From Algibacter mikhailovii (GTDB taxonomy: Bacteria; Bacteroidota; Bacteroidia; Flavobacteriales; Flavobacteriaceae): a stretch of DNA of 64,000 bases. Positions 46,384 through 57,153 of this stretch are shown in pieces (position 1 is the stretch's first letter; each line of letters opens with the position of its first letter). The stretch lies in contig NZ_BMWZ01000006.1 in the NCBI RefSeq assembly GCF_014651495.1, positions 319,333 through 383,332 on the forward strand, read 5' to 3'. Both the position numbers and the translations under genes were made by a program. A model generated the notes under the pieces. The model had not been told where the DNA came from. It made no database searches and worked only from the letters and a program-made list of their open reading frames with translations.

Positions 46384-46447
46384 ATGAATGTTGCATAGCC
46401 TAGATTAATGGCTTTTAAAGTAGAGTTAATAGAATAATAATGATATC

Positions 46448-49400
46448 ATGAGTAACTTTCAATTTCTGCACAAAGAATGGCCTGGAATCTTTAAGGAGGC
46501 TAAAGAAGCTGAACAGCTTACTTTAACATCTCCAAAGGCAAGTGCTATGATATCTAGAAGTGCTTTGGAAAAAGCTTTACAATGGCTCTATCAGAATGAT
46601 GAAGAATTGGAATGGCCATATGATACCAAACTATCCAGCTTAATTCATGAACAGTGTTTTAGAGAGATCATCAAGCCTTCCATGTTTAGGGAAATTAATT
46701 TGGTGCGCCTCAATGGTAATGCTGCTGCACATGGTAAAACCATCACACATGATCAGTCCATTGCTAGTATAAAAAACTTGTTTAGGTTTTTAAGCTTTAT
46801 AGGGATTTATTATAGTGAGGAGGAAGTCAATATTCCTACTTTCAATATGGGGCAAATACCAGATGGAAATGAGCAGAAAGAAACCCTAAAGACTTTGCAG
46901 CAGTTGGAGTTGCAATTGGATAGAAGACGAGAAAAAGACAAGGAGGAACGTGCTAAACTAGAAGCTCAAGCAGCTCAAATAGAATTATTACAAAAGCAAC
47001 TAGAGGCTCAGCAAATAGAAATTACACAACGTAGAGTTTCCAGAGAAAAAACAAAAGATCCAGATAAAGTTATTCCGATACTTATTCCAGAGTCTGTTAC
47101 TAGAAAACTCTATATAGATGTATTACTTAAAGAAGCAGGCTGGGAAGATTTAACAGAGGGAAGAGAGTTAGAATATGAAGTTCAAGGCATGCCTGTAAGC
47201 ACCAATCCTTCAGGTATAGGCTATGTAGATTACGTACTATGGGGTAAGGATGGAAAGCCTTTGGCTGTTGTTGAGGCTAAAAGAACTATGGCAGATGCTA
47301 GAAAAGGAAGGCATCAAGCAGAACTCTATGCAGATTGTTTAGAGCAAATGCATGAGCAACGTCCAGTCATTTTTTATACCAATGGATTTGAAACCTTTAT
47401 TTGGGATGATACCTTTTATGTAGATAGAGAAATTCAAGGGTTTTATACTCAAGACGAACTTCAGTTACTCGTAGATAGAAGAACCACCAGAATAGACCTT
47501 AGAAACTTTAAGGTTAATATGGATATTGCAGGACGAGATTATCAGTTAGAAGCTATTAAAAGGGTTTCAGAGAATCTTATAGTAAATGCAAAAGATGGTA
47601 GCTTAAGAGGTTCTAATAGAGAGAGTTTGTTAGTCATGGCTACGGGTAGTGGGAAGACTAGAACTGCTGCTGCTATTGTAGATATGTTAACCAAATGCAA
47701 TTGGGCAAAAAGAGTCCTATTCTTAGCAGATAGAAATGCACTGGTAACACAAGCTAAAAATGCGTTCAAAGAACATTTACCAGAACTCTCAAGTATTGAT
47801 TTAACTAAAGAAAAGGAAGATAACAGTACACGTTTAGTATTCTCTACTTATCCAACCATAATAAACAAAATTGATAAGGTTAAAACGGATAATGAACGTT
47901 TCTATGGTGTAGGTCATTTTGATTTAATCATCATTGATGAAGCACATCGTAGTGTGTATCAAAAGTACAGAGCCATCTTTGAATACTTTGACGCTATGAT
48001 TATTGGGCTCACAGCAACACCTAAAAAGGATATTGACCGTAATACTTATGGGCTTTTCGGAATAGAAGATGATAACCCAACCTTTGCATATGAATTAAAC
48101 ACAGCAGTTGATCAAGGCTTTTTAGTGCCACCAAAATCTATTAGTGTACCGCTTAAATTCCAGAGAGAAGGTATTAGATATGCTGATTTGTCAGACAGAG
48201 AGAAGGAAGAATATGAAGAGAAGTTTGGAGACCCTACCAATGAAGAAGCACCAGAGATTATAGGTAGTGCAGCACTTAATAAATGGCTCTTTAATACAGA
48301 TACTGTAGACAAAGTATTGGAGCATTTAATGAATGATGGTATAAAGGTTAGCGGTGGAGATAAACTAGGTAAAACCATAATCTTTGCAAAGAACCATGCA
48401 CATGCAGTCTTTATAGAAGAAAGGTTTAATAAGAATTATCCGGAATATGCCGGTAAGTTTCTAAGAGTAATTGATAACTATGAAACTAAAGCACAAGATC
48501 TTTTAGAGAAGTTTGCAGACCCTTTTGAGGAGCAAGAACCACAAATAGCTGTGTCTGTAGATATGATGGATACGGGGGTAGATGCGCCAAGAGTGGTTAA
48601 TTTAGTATTCTTTAAAATGGTTAAGAGTGCGTCTAAGTTTTGGCAGATGATAGGTCGTGGCACTAGGTTATGTCCAGATTTATTTGGACCAGGAGAAGAA
48701 AAGAAAGAATTTCTAATTTTTGATTATTGTCAGAATTTTGAATTTTTTGATGAGCATCCAGATGGTGCTTCCGCTAAGAATATGAAACCTCTGCAACAGC
48801 AGATCTTTGAAGCTAAATTAAAAGTGTCTCAGTTGATTACACACTTATCAGATAAAACACCAGATGAGATTGAAATAAGGGATAGCTACTTAACAGAATT
48901 ACATAAAACAATATTGAATCTAGATGAAAATAGATTCATAGTCAGAAAGGAACTTAGGCACGTAAAAGAGTTTAGTAATAAGAACAAGTGGTTAAACCTT
49001 TCAAAAAGTGATATCCAAGAGATTAATGCGCATTTATCTCACTTGCAAGCACCTTCTAAAGGCGATGATGAGCTAGCCAGAAGGTTTGATATGTTAGTAT
49101 TGGTGTATCAAATAGTACTTCTTACAGGCTCTGGAGATACAGCAAAGTATATGGGTAAGATTTTTAGAACTGCTTCTGCTTTAGAGAAGAAGGATAATAT
49201 CCCACAGGTTGCATTGCATTTGCCCCTTATTAAAGAAGTGCAGACAGATCACTATTGGGCTAACATTAATGTTAAGAAACTTGATGAGCTTAGAGTTGCC
49301 TTAAGAGATTTAATAAAGTATCTAGAAACAGAAACCCAAGAGCCTGTATACACACATTTTGAGGATGTATTAGATTATGATGGTATTACAGCAAGAGAGC

Positions 49401-49894
49401 CTGTGACTTCTTATGTAAGTCTGCAATCCTATAAGGATCGGGTGGAAAGCTACATTAGAAAAAATAAGAATCATCTAACCATTCATAAGTTGTCTACCAA
49501 CTTACCAATAACAAAAGCAGAGCTTGATGAATTAGAAAAAATACTCTTTGCTGAAGGTGTTGCTGGAACAAAAGAGGAGTTTATAAAACAGTATGGAGAA
49601 AGGCCGTTAGGAGCTTTTATTAGAAGTATAACAGGACTGGAACAAGCAACACTAAACGAAGCTTTTTCTGAATTTTTACAAGTAGGAAACCTAAGGGCTG
49701 ACCAGATGACTTTTATAAAAACTATCATTTCTTATTTGTCAAAGAATGGCACAATTGATAAAACCATGCTTTATGAACCACCCTTCACAGACCTTAATGA
49801 TCAAGGCATAAGTGGTGTGTTTGATAATGATGCAGATCTAATTAAAATTGTAAAGATAATTGACCTCATAAATGGAAATGCAGTGGTGGCTTAA
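46448..49894 (+). CDS. hsdR: Type I restriction-modification system, restriction subunit R
   Basis: Motor-nuclease subunit of 1148 residues. It has an N-terminal DUF4145 domain (about 1-125, with NAAAHGKTI), a coiled coil (about 145-200, EEQK..LKTLQQLELQLDRR type) and an HSDR_N nuclease domain (about 215-330) with the PD-(D/E)XK signature GYVDYVLWG then VVEAKR. The SF2 helicase core carries MATGSGKT near 398, IIIDEAHRS near 494 and IGLTATP; MIGRGTRLCPDLF is motif VI. The C-terminal part matches EcoEI-type R subunits. Length is normal and the frame is intact, so restriction activity is plausible. The gene is separated from hsdS by two accessory genes. Confidence 0.96.
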   Translation: MSNFQFLHKEWPGIFKEAKEAEQLTLTSPKASAMISRSALEKALQWLYQNDEELEWPYDTKLSSLIHEQCFREIIKPSMFREINLVRLNGNAAAHGKTITHDQSIASIKNLFRFLSFIGIYYSEEEVNIPTFNMGQIPDGNEQKETLKTLQQLELQLDRRREKDKEERAKLEAQAAQIELLQKQLEAQQIEITQRRVSREKTKDPDKVIPILIPESVTRKLYIDVLLKEAGWEDLTEGRELEYEVQGMPVSTNPSGIGYVDYVLWGKDGKPLAVVEAKRTMADARKGRHQAELYADCLEQMHEQRPVIFYTNGFETFIWDDTFYVDREIQGFYTQDELQLLVDRRTTRIDLRNFKVNMDIAGRDYQLEAIKRVSENLIVNAKDGSLRGSNRESLLVMATGSGKTRTAAAIVDMLTKCNWAKRVLFLADRNALVTQAKNAFKEHLPELSSIDLTKEKEDNSTRLVFSTYPTIINKIDKVKTDNERFYGVGHFDLIIIDEAHRSVYQKYRAIFEYFDAMIIGLTATPKKDIDRNTYGLFGIEDDNPTFAYELNTAVDQGFLVPPKSISVPLKFQREGIRYADLSDREKEEYEEKFGDPTNEEAPEIIGSAALNKWLFNTDTVDKVLEHLMNDGIKVSGGDKLGKTIIFAKNHAHAVFIEERFNKNYPEYAGKFLRVIDNYETKAQDLLEKFADPFEEQEPQIAVSVDMMDTGVDAPRVVNLVFFKMVKSASKFWQMIGRGTRLCPDLFGPGEEKKEFLIFDYCQNFEFFDEHPDGASAKNMKPLQQQIFEAKLKVSQLITHLSDKTPDEIEIRDSYLTELHKTILNLDENRFIVRKELRHVKEFSNKNKWLNLSKSDIQEINAHLSHLQAPSKGDDELARRFDMLVLVYQIVLLTGSGDTAKYMGKIFRTASALEKKDNIPQVALHLPLIKEVQTDHYWANINVKKLDELRVALRDLIKYLETETQEPVYTHFEDVLDYDGITAREPVTSYVSLQSYKDRVESYIRKNKNHLTIHKLSTNLPITKAELDELEKILFAEGVAGTKEEFIKQYGERPLGAFIRSITGLEQATLNEAFSEFLQVGNLRADQMTFIKTIISYLSKNGTIDKTMLYEPPFTDLNDQGISGVFDNDADLIKIVKIIDLINGNAVVA

Positions 49895-50840
49895 GATGGT
49901 GTTTAATTCTATTCTATATTCAAGTTTAATATGGTGAAGGCTGGTTGAATTTGAATAAATGTATTGCAATTACACAGCGGAGCACCGTTATAGTAGTGGA
50001 AATAATACCTTTTTAAATATCTTTTTTGATGTTAGGTGATTGATTAGTTTAATACCATAATCGTTACAAAATAAAGTATCGTATAATGGACTTGTATTAG
50101 TTAATTCTTGGGAAAGTCGAAAGGGCAAGCTCTTGTAATTTACAAGTTTTTTTCTTTGATGTGGTTTTCCGTAATTAAAGGGTTCGATTTTGTTATACAT
50201 TGTCATAAATATTACAACATCATAAATACTGCAACTAACCAACTAATAAGACAGGTCAAAAGAATAGTGCTGATGTGGTACAAAATAATTGAATTGGCTG
50301 ATTGGTATGGGAGTTGTGGCTGAACGTAATCATTTAGTAAAATATTTTTTTATAGTCGCCAAATATATTTTAATCAAAGTATTGAGCCTGCACTTCTGGA
50401 ATTCAAAAATGTCATAAGGCCAAAGTACTTGTAGATACACACTTTCATAATGAGAGGCAAGTTCATAGGGAATAAATGCATTTTAAGGAAGACCATTTGA
50501 TACATGTACTCATGGAAATTAGTCTCGTAGTTCAGGCTAAAGAAGCAATCGTTGGGAAAATTAATTATTAGAAATAATTGAAGAAGTTTGAGCTAAAATA
50601 TTTAATTAAAATTGTAATGAATGAGATGGGGACATAGATCATATCTCGGTATGAGTAAAAAGTGACTAGATTGAATGTAAGGGTATTAGAGATTTGCTTA
50701 AATAAACATACTACTCTCAGCTGTCTATCTCATTTATTTAATTATTTTTAGTATCTGCAGAGGATATAGTTTTTCTGTGAAAATATGATTTACATCACTA
50801 TTTTGAAAATTATTTTCATCTATATTTACTTACATTTTTT
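49895..50840. other. Long gene-poor spacer between the two defence loci
   Basis: About 950 bases with no convincing intact gene. A forward frame from about 50411 reads CHKAKVLVDTHFHNERQVHR, a stop, then MHFKEDHLIHVLMEISLVVQ and a stop at about 50570, which looks like a degraded small gene of unknown family. An 84-codon reverse frame at 49988-50242 has no recognisable features. The right end (about 50700-50840) is very AT-rich and should contain the promoter of the methyltransferase operon. Confidence 0.45.
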
Positions 50841-52400
50841 ATGAGGAAAAAGGAAAAAAATAAAATTTCTATAATAGATTTATTTGCAGGACCAGGAGGT
50901 TTAGGCGAAGGTTTTATGTCATTAAAGAATAACGACGGTGAGTCTGTTTTTGATATTAAACTTTCCATAGAAAAAGACATTAATGCCCATAAAACATTAA
51001 CATTAAGAAGTTTTTATAGACAGTTCGTTAAAAACAACAAAAGAGTTCCTGAGGACTATTATAGCGCTTTAAAGGAATCTGATTTATCAAAAAGAGAAAT
51101 TCTTATTGAAGAAATGTTAGATAGCTATGATGAGGGCACAATTGCTAGAAAGGAAGCTAAACTGATTGAATTAGGTTCTGAAAAATGGCCCGCAAAAACA
51201 GTTGATAAAATCATTAAAGACCAATTAGAAAATAATAAGAACTGGGTGTTGATTGGCGGACCGCCATGTCAAGCCTATTCTAATGTTGGAAGATCTAGAG
51301 TTGGTGGTATAAGTAAGGAGGATCATAGGGTGTATTTATACGAAGAATATTTAAGAATTATAAAGAAACACAAGCCTGCCGTTTTTGTTATGGAAAATGT
51401 TAAAGGACTTTTGTCTGCAAAAGTTGATGGTGACAAAGTTTTTGACTGGATGAAACGAGATTTAAAAGTTGGAAACAATTATGAAATTCATTCATTGGTT
51501 AAGCCAATAACAAAAGATTCAGATTTTCTAATTAAATCAGAAAAATATGGTGTGCCTCAAATGAGACACAGAGTTATTCTTTTGGGAATTAGAAAGGATT
51601 ATTGCCATAAAGGAGAATATTTAAATGAGAAGAATGAGGTTACGTTAAAATCTGTAATAGGCAATCTTCCAAAAGTGAGAAGTGGCTTAAATAGGAGATT
51701 TACGCATTATCATTCAACCGAAGTTTATCAGAATGGTAATCCCAAGCGATTATATAAAAATATCCCTGACAGCAGTGTTAATTGGCTAAGGGAAATGTCA
51801 AAAAACATAGATCAAATAAAAGTATGGGGAGAATTGGGATTAAACGGGCTTTCTGATGGGCCAAAAGAAATAGAATTAGGTAAAGGTTCAGAATTTGTAA
51901 TGGCCAATAACCGAATCTCTAGAAACCATATTTTAAAGGATTGGTATATAGATAAAAGGCTAAAAGGGTTTGTAAATCATGAATCTAGGACACATCTAAC
52001 TCAAGATTTAATGCGATATTTATTTGCATGTCTTTACGTTGAAAAACATAGTACATTTCCACGTTTAAATGATTACGCTGAGCATAGTAAAGATTTATTA
52101 CCTGACCACGCCAATGTTGCTTCTGGTAAATTTGCAGATCGATTTAGGGTTCAGGTTCCAGACAGACCAGCAACTACAGTTACCAGTCATATATCAAAAG
52201 ATGGACACTACTTTATTCATTATGATGCCTCCCAATGCAGGTCTTTAACAGTCAGAGAAGCTGCACGTATCCAAACGTTTCCAGATAATTATCTTTTTAG
52301 GGGAAGTAGAACAGCTCAATATCACCAAGTTGGTAACGCTGTACCTCCTTATTTGGCATTACAGATTTCAGAAATTGTTTGCAATATATTAAATCCTTAA
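50841..52400 (+). CDS. DNA cytosine-C5 methyltransferase
   Basis: Methylates cytosine in host DNA, protecting it from the associated restriction machinery. The 519-residue protein carries motif I (IDLFAGPGGLGEGF), the catalytic motif IV (GGPPCQAYSN, Cys143), motif VI (FVMENVKG), motif VIII (VPQMRHRVILLGIR) and motifs IX-X (QTFPDNYLF, VGNAVPP). It is longer than a minimal Dcm because of an insert between motifs I and IV (about residues 60-135) and a long target-recognition region. It heads a tightly packed operon of five or more genes in which this is the only modification enzyme. The target sequence cannot be predicted. Confidence 0.96.
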   Translation: MRKKEKNKISIIDLFAGPGGLGEGFMSLKNNDGESVFDIKLSIEKDINAHKTLTLRSFYRQFVKNNKRVPEDYYSALKESDLSKREILIEEMLDSYDEGTIARKEAKLIELGSEKWPAKTVDKIIKDQLENNKNWVLIGGPPCQAYSNVGRSRVGGISKEDHRVYLYEEYLRIIKKHKPAVFVMENVKGLLSAKVDGDKVFDWMKRDLKVGNNYEIHSLVKPITKDSDFLIKSEKYGVPQMRHRVILLGIRKDYCHKGEYLNEKNEVTLKSVIGNLPKVRSGLNRRFTHYHSTEVYQNGNPKRLYKNIPDSSVNWLREMSKNIDQIKVWGELGLNGLSDGPKEIELGKGSEFVMANNRISRNHILKDWYIDKRLKGFVNHESRTHLTQDLMRYLFACLYVEKHSTFPRLNDYAEHSKDLLPDHANVASGKFADRFRVQVPDRPATTVTSHISKDGHYFIHYDASQCRSLTVREAARIQTFPDNYLFRGSRTAQYHQVGNAVPPYLALQISEIVCNILNP

Positions 52401-52409
52401 AAATATTAA

Positions 52410-53933
52410 ATGAGTCAGTTAAAAACCAAAATAATAAGTGAAGATGCATCTCCCCATCCGGAATATCTTATAAAATCTATTGCAGAACAAGGTTATAGTC
52501 TAGAAACTTCGTTAGCAGATTTAATGGACAATTCTATTTCAGCAAAAGCTGATAAAATAGAGGTTTTAATTGATACAGATTCAGAACCATTTAAATTGTT
52601 TTTAGCAGATAATGGTCATGGGATGACAGAAGAGGAGTTAAGCAAAAACATGCAATTCCCAAGCAATTCACCTGAAGACTCGAGGTCAGATTCAGACTTA
52701 GGACGATTTGGTTTAGGCATGAAAACAGCATCCTTTTCTCAAACAAGAAAATTTACAGTCTTATCAAAAAAGAAAGATGAAAAAAAGTATTTTGGTAGAA
52801 CATGGGATGTTGGTTTTTTAAAAACTAATGGTTGGAAAATAATAATTAATTCGGATGAAGAAGTTGCTAGATTAATGTATCAATATAATCAGTTATCTAA
52901 TGCATTTTTAAACGGTTTTGAAGATTATGAACCGAACACCATTGTGATTTGGGAGGGACTATATAAATTTGAAAATTATTTAAAAGAAGGCAATAGGAAA
53001 GATGCTTTAAAAAGGGAAATAACTGAGGTTACTTCTGATTATCTTGCACTCGTTTTCCATAGATTTATGGAAAAAACTATTAGCCCCTTACAAATAAGAA
53101 TTAATAATACAATTGTCAGTCCATTTAACCCTTTTCCAGAGGAAGAAAAAGACTTTAGGCAGATTGAACCCAAACAAAGTTCGTTTAGATCTGATGTTAT
53201 AAAAATTGAAGGGTTTGTTTTGCCGTCGAGAGCAATATCAGAAAGTAAAAAAGGCCTTACTAAGTGGACCACTAGATATCGAGGTTTAATGGATATGGAA
53301 GGCCTTTACATTTACAGAGCAGATAGAATTATTTTATTTGGAGGTTGGAATGGAATTGTTAAAAAAGCACCTAGACTTCAATTAGCTAGACTTAGAGTTG
53401 AGGTAGGAAATAGTGTTGATCATTTACTTCATCTTAATGTTGCTAAATCTCAAATTGTAGTGCCACATGAACTAAGAAATGCCTTTGAAGATTATATACA
53501 AGAATTAAAAATTGATGCAGAAAGAGAATACTATAATAGGGGTATTCGAAAATTCTCTGGAACAAAGTCTCAAAATCATATTCAACTATTCGAGAGAAGT
53601 TATTCAAACAAAGGATCTGTATTAGAGGTGAATAATAATTTTCCGCTGGTAAAAAATCTTCAAGAATCTCTTAATAAGAAACAAAATTCCCAATTAAATC
53701 TTCTCCTTCGTATGATTAATACCAGAGTAAATAATATTAGGCATGTACATGAAGAAAAGGAATTTCTGGGCATTGAAGAAAAGGATGGATTAAGTGTTGA
53801 AGAACTATATAAAAACATTTTAGAATTATTATCTAGTGGTATAACAAATGAAATGATTAGGGAAGAAATAATTCCTCACTTAGGATTTAGTTACTCTTCT
53901 TTACCGGAAAATATAAAAGCAATACTCAAATAA
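52410..53933 (+). CDS. GHKL ATPase, MORC/MutL-like, of a restriction system
   Basis: A 507-residue ATPase of the Hsp90/histidine-kinase/MutL (GHKL) fold. The N box is SLADLMDNSIS (residues 35-44), the G1 box is DNGHGM (67-72) and the G2 box is GRFGLGMKTASF (98-109), as in MORC-type ATPases. It lacks histidine-kinase phospho-acceptor and sensor regions, so it is not a two-component kinase. MORC-like ATPases were predicted (Iyer, Abhiman and Aravind) to act as DNA-structure-sensing or loop-forming motors in restriction systems together with Z1, DUF4420, AIPR and a C5 methyltransferase, the same set as here. It starts 10 bases after the methyltransferase. Confidence 0.9.
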   Translation: MSQLKTKIISEDASPHPEYLIKSIAEQGYSLETSLADLMDNSISAKADKIEVLIDTDSEPFKLFLADNGHGMTEEELSKNMQFPSNSPEDSRSDSDLGRFGLGMKTASFSQTRKFTVLSKKKDEKKYFGRTWDVGFLKTNGWKIIINSDEEVARLMYQYNQLSNAFLNGFEDYEPNTIVIWEGLYKFENYLKEGNRKDALKREITEVTSDYLALVFHRFMEKTISPLQIRINNTIVSPFNPFPEEEKDFRQIEPKQSSFRSDVIKIEGFVLPSRAISESKKGLTKWTTRYRGLMDMEGLYIYRADRIILFGGWNGIVKKAPRLQLARLRVEVGNSVDHLLHLNVAKSQIVVPHELRNAFEDYIQELKIDAEREYYNRGIRKFSGTKSQNHIQLFERSYSNKGSVLEVNNNFPLVKNLQESLNKKQNSQLNLLLRMINTRVNNIRHVHEEKEFLGIEEKDGLSVEELYKNILELLSSGITNEMIREEIIPHLGFSYSSLPENIKAILK

Positions 53934-53937
53934 ATCA

Positions 53938-56900
53938 ATGAACTATATCGACGTTTTTAAACAGATTATAAAAGAAGAAGTAAGTAAAGCTTCTGGTGAC
54001 AAAAAATTCATTGATAATTTATTTAATCAAATAAAAGAATCAGTAATTAACTTGGGTAAAGTATTACGGCTTCCTGAGGTAGATGATACAACTCTAAAAA
54101 GTTATTTTGAAACTGCTAAAAATGAATATCTATCGGTTAATCCAATTGATCCAGGAATTAGTCATTCATTAACAAAAAAAGGTTTTAAAACTTGGCTCAA
54201 TGAGAAAAGAGACTATGAAATAATATGGGACTACTCAGAGAGGTATTTTGAGCATTTAAAAAAGTCTGGGAGATCATTGAAAGTTGTTGATGAAACAAAA
54301 AATTCCAGTTTTTCTATCCTTGGTAAAATGGCTGACCCTAAATCAAAATCTCCAATTTATAATAAGGGACTTGTTGTTGGTGCTGTTCAGTCGGGAAAAA
54401 CCGGAAATTTCAATGCCGTAATAAATAGAGCTATTGATGCTGGTTACGAAATCGTAATTGTCCTCGCAGGTATAATGGAAGATTTACGCAGTCAAACGCA
54501 GCAAAGAATAGAAAAGGATGTAATCGGAGAAGGGAAAATAGATTCCGGTGAACCAACTGGGGCTAAGGGCGTTGGTAAAATTAGACGTTTTGGTGTTAGA
54601 GGTGATGATAAGGTTATACAGGTGAAATCTCTAACATCGGAAAGTAAGGATTTTAGTAAAGCTGTCAAAGAACTTGATCATACGCTAAATGACAAATATG
54701 TACTTGTATGTAAAAAAAATGTCAGTGTATTAAAAAATCTAATAATATGGCTACATAACTCTTTAGAGGAAGGCAAAGAAAAACACAATATTCCACTACT
54801 TATAATTGATGATGAAGCAGATAATGCATCATTAAATAATATGGGGGCAAAAGGAAGGAATTATGCCAGTAAAACAAATGGACATATAAGAGCTATTTTA
54901 GATCTATTTCATGTAAAGTCTTATTTAGGTTATACAGCAACACCATTTGCTAATGTTTTACAAGATCGAAATGAATATCCTGAAAATGATTGGGAAATTA
55001 AATATAAGTTTAAAGGAGATGATGTTGAAAAACAGCTAAAAAGAGTTGACAATATATTTCCGGATGATTTTATAGAATTATTAAATCCACCATCAAATTA
55101 TGTAGGAGCAAAACAAATATTTGATACAGTCACACCAATGGATAATCAAACAGATGACAATGAGAAAATTCCATTAGTAGCACCTGCTGTGAATGATTAT
55201 ATTGACAATTTTCCTTCAAGACTTTATCATAATGATGATGGAGAAATTGTTGGTATAGAAAATATTAGAAGCAGGAGTGAATGGGATGAAAAATTTGGAT
55301 TTGAAGGTTATTTAGATTTTGACTCTTATACTGATTACAGAAGAGCGACTTGGGCAGCTAGGAAAGAAGATGATTTTCCAAAAGAATTACCAGTATCATT
55401 GAAAACAGCAATTAAATGTTTTATAATCGCCTTGACCATTCGAGAAACAAGAATACCAAGTATGGTTAATTCCGATCTTTATCAACCCCATAATACAATG
55501 CTTGTCCATGTTTCACGGTTTACATTTTGGCAGAATGGAACTAAAAGATTGATTGATGAATATATCAATGAAATTATTTCTAAAATTAATAACGACAGAC
55601 CAAATAGTCCAACTTCAATTTATGCTGAATTTAAAAAACTTTGGTATAGCCCTTATGGCTTTGCTCATGTAGTTGAAAATATTAAAAGCTATTTACCAAA
55701 AGGATATGAAGATGAATTTATGTCACCTTTAGTGTTTGATTCCTTAATTCCTGTTTTTATTGATGCAGTAAAAGGTATAGAAGTTAAAGCAATCAATAGT
55801 TTCACTAAAGACTCTTTAGAATACCCAAAGAATTCACCAAAAAAATACATCGCAATTGGTGGAAATAGGCTTTCAAGAGGATTCACTCTGGAAGGACTTA
55901 CTATCAATTATTTCATTCGAGTTACTAACTATTCAGATGCCTTACTTCAAATGGGTAGATGGTTCGGTTACAGACCTGGGTATTTAGATTGTTGTAAAAT
56001 ATTCACTACTCAAGATTCTCTTGATAAATTTAATGATACAACCTTGTGTATAGAAGAATTAGAGACTGAATTTATAAAAATGGAACGGCAAGGAAAAACG
56101 CCTCAAAACTTTGTGTTACGTGTAAAAAAACACCCCGGTACTCTCAAAATAACAAGGCCCTCTATTTTAAAAAATGCTAAAGAAGTTAAATGGTCTTATC
56201 AAGATTCTTTAGAAATGACAACTCAAATAAAAGTTGATAAGAAAAATGTAGTAAATATATGGGATAATTTTAAGAAAAATATTGCTTCAAAATTTAATTT
56301 AAAAAACGATAAGGGAGATATTATTTCGTTTAAAACTAATGCTGGAGAAGTAATAGATATTTTAAAAAACCAACCTAATAATTTCAATGATAAGGAACCT
56401 GAATATTTAACTAAGTTCATTGAATTATGTAATGAAAAAGGATACTTAAATAATTGGACCATTGCTTTAAAAATTACTGGCTCTTCCAAACCAGGGTTAT
56501 CAAAAAAATCAGTTGGTTTAAATGATGATTTAGATATTGGAAACGTTGAATTGGCTAAAAGATCTGGACCGAAAAATAAAAATGATAAAGATTTATTTCG
56601 AAATAAAAAGCTTTTTAGGGCAAGTAGTAAAAGTGCAAATATTATTTCCTCCAATGAAGATATGTCGATTTTACTATCTACTGCCCAAAAAGATGAAGCC
56701 AAACAGAGTTTTTACCAGTTCAAGGCTGCTGAATATCAACGAAAAGACAAGACCTTAACTAAAGAAGAATCAGAAGAGAGGGCAAAAAATCATAAGACTA
56801 TACCTGAGCGATATTACAGAGAGAAAATGAAGGAAACAGAAGGTTTATTAATGATTTATCTTTTTGATTCTAGCTATGCCTTCAACCAAAAATTCACTAG

Positions 56901-57153
56901 TAATAAAGACCCAGAAAAGCATGAAGAATTAAAGAGAGAATTTAAACTTTATATCGATAAAAATGATTTAACAGACATAATTGATAAAACACCATTAGTT
57001 GGTTATGCAATTGAATTTCCACCAATTAAAAAAGACCCGGGAGGAACATATTTGCAAGGTGATTATGAGTTAGAAATTGATGAAGATAATATTGATAATA
57101 AAGAAGAAGAAGCTGACGAATTTGAGGGAATTACAGATAATAGTGAGGAGTAA
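53938..57153 (+). CDS. Z1-domain superfamily 2 helicase-like ATPase
   Basis: A 1071-residue ATPase. Walker A is GAVQSGKT (residues 148-155), Walker B is LIIDDEAD (about 288-295), and YLGYTATPFANVL is motif III. The Z1 domain (about 480-720) includes RGFTLEGLTINYFIR and DALLQMGRWFGYRPGY, the motif V/VI region. The C-terminal 350 residues contain long charged segments and end in an acidic tail. Z1 proteins are the likely DNA motor of this restriction operon. It begins 5 bases after the MORC-like gene, and the DUF4420 gene starts at the very next base after its stop. Confidence 0.93.
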   Translation: MNYIDVFKQIIKEEVSKASGDKKFIDNLFNQIKESVINLGKVLRLPEVDDTTLKSYFETAKNEYLSVNPIDPGISHSLTKKGFKTWLNEKRDYEIIWDYSERYFEHLKKSGRSLKVVDETKNSSFSILGKMADPKSKSPIYNKGLVVGAVQSGKTGNFNAVINRAIDAGYEIVIVLAGIMEDLRSQTQQRIEKDVIGEGKIDSGEPTGAKGVGKIRRFGVRGDDKVIQVKSLTSESKDFSKAVKELDHTLNDKYVLVCKKNVSVLKNLIIWLHNSLEEGKEKHNIPLLIIDDEADNASLNNMGAKGRNYASKTNGHIRAILDLFHVKSYLGYTATPFANVLQDRNEYPENDWEIKYKFKGDDVEKQLKRVDNIFPDDFIELLNPPSNYVGAKQIFDTVTPMDNQTDDNEKIPLVAPAVNDYIDNFPSRLYHNDDGEIVGIENIRSRSEWDEKFGFEGYLDFDSYTDYRRATWAARKEDDFPKELPVSLKTAIKCFIIALTIRETRIPSMVNSDLYQPHNTMLVHVSRFTFWQNGTKRLIDEYINEIISKINNDRPNSPTSIYAEFKKLWYSPYGFAHVVENIKSYLPKGYEDEFMSPLVFDSLIPVFIDAVKGIEVKAINSFTKDSLEYPKNSPKKYIAIGGNRLSRGFTLEGLTINYFIRVTNYSDALLQMGRWFGYRPGYLDCCKIFTTQDSLDKFNDTTLCIEELETEFIKMERQGKTPQNFVLRVKKHPGTLKITRPSILKNAKEVKWSYQDSLEMTTQIKVDKKNVVNIWDNFKKNIASKFNLKNDKGDIISFKTNAGEVIDILKNQPNNFNDKEPEYLTKFIELCNEKGYLNNWTIALKITGSSKPGLSKKSVGLNDDLDIGNVELAKRSGPKNKNDKDLFRNKKLFRASSKSANIISSNEDMSILLSTAQKDEAKQSFYQFKAAEYQRKDKTLTKEESEERAKNHKTIPERYYREKMKETEGLLMIYLFDSSYAFNQKFTSNKDPEKHEELKREFKLYIDKNDLTDIIDKTPLVGYAIEFPPIKKDPGGTYLQGDYELEIDEDNIDNKEEEADEFEGITDNSEE

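Noticed and set aside
49988..50242. 84-codon reverse frame in the spacer after hsdR
   Set aside because: No recognisable family or start context. It could be a remnant, but the sequence does not support calling a gene.
52410..53933. Sensor histidine kinase reading of the GHKL ATPase
   Set aside because: It has no HisKA domain, phospho-acceptor His, membrane segment or response regulator partner; the operon context fits a MORC-like ATPase.
56223..56702. 159-codon reverse frame
   Set aside because: Antisense to the Z1 gene; hydrophobic low-complexity translation, typical of a shadow frame in AT-rich DNA.
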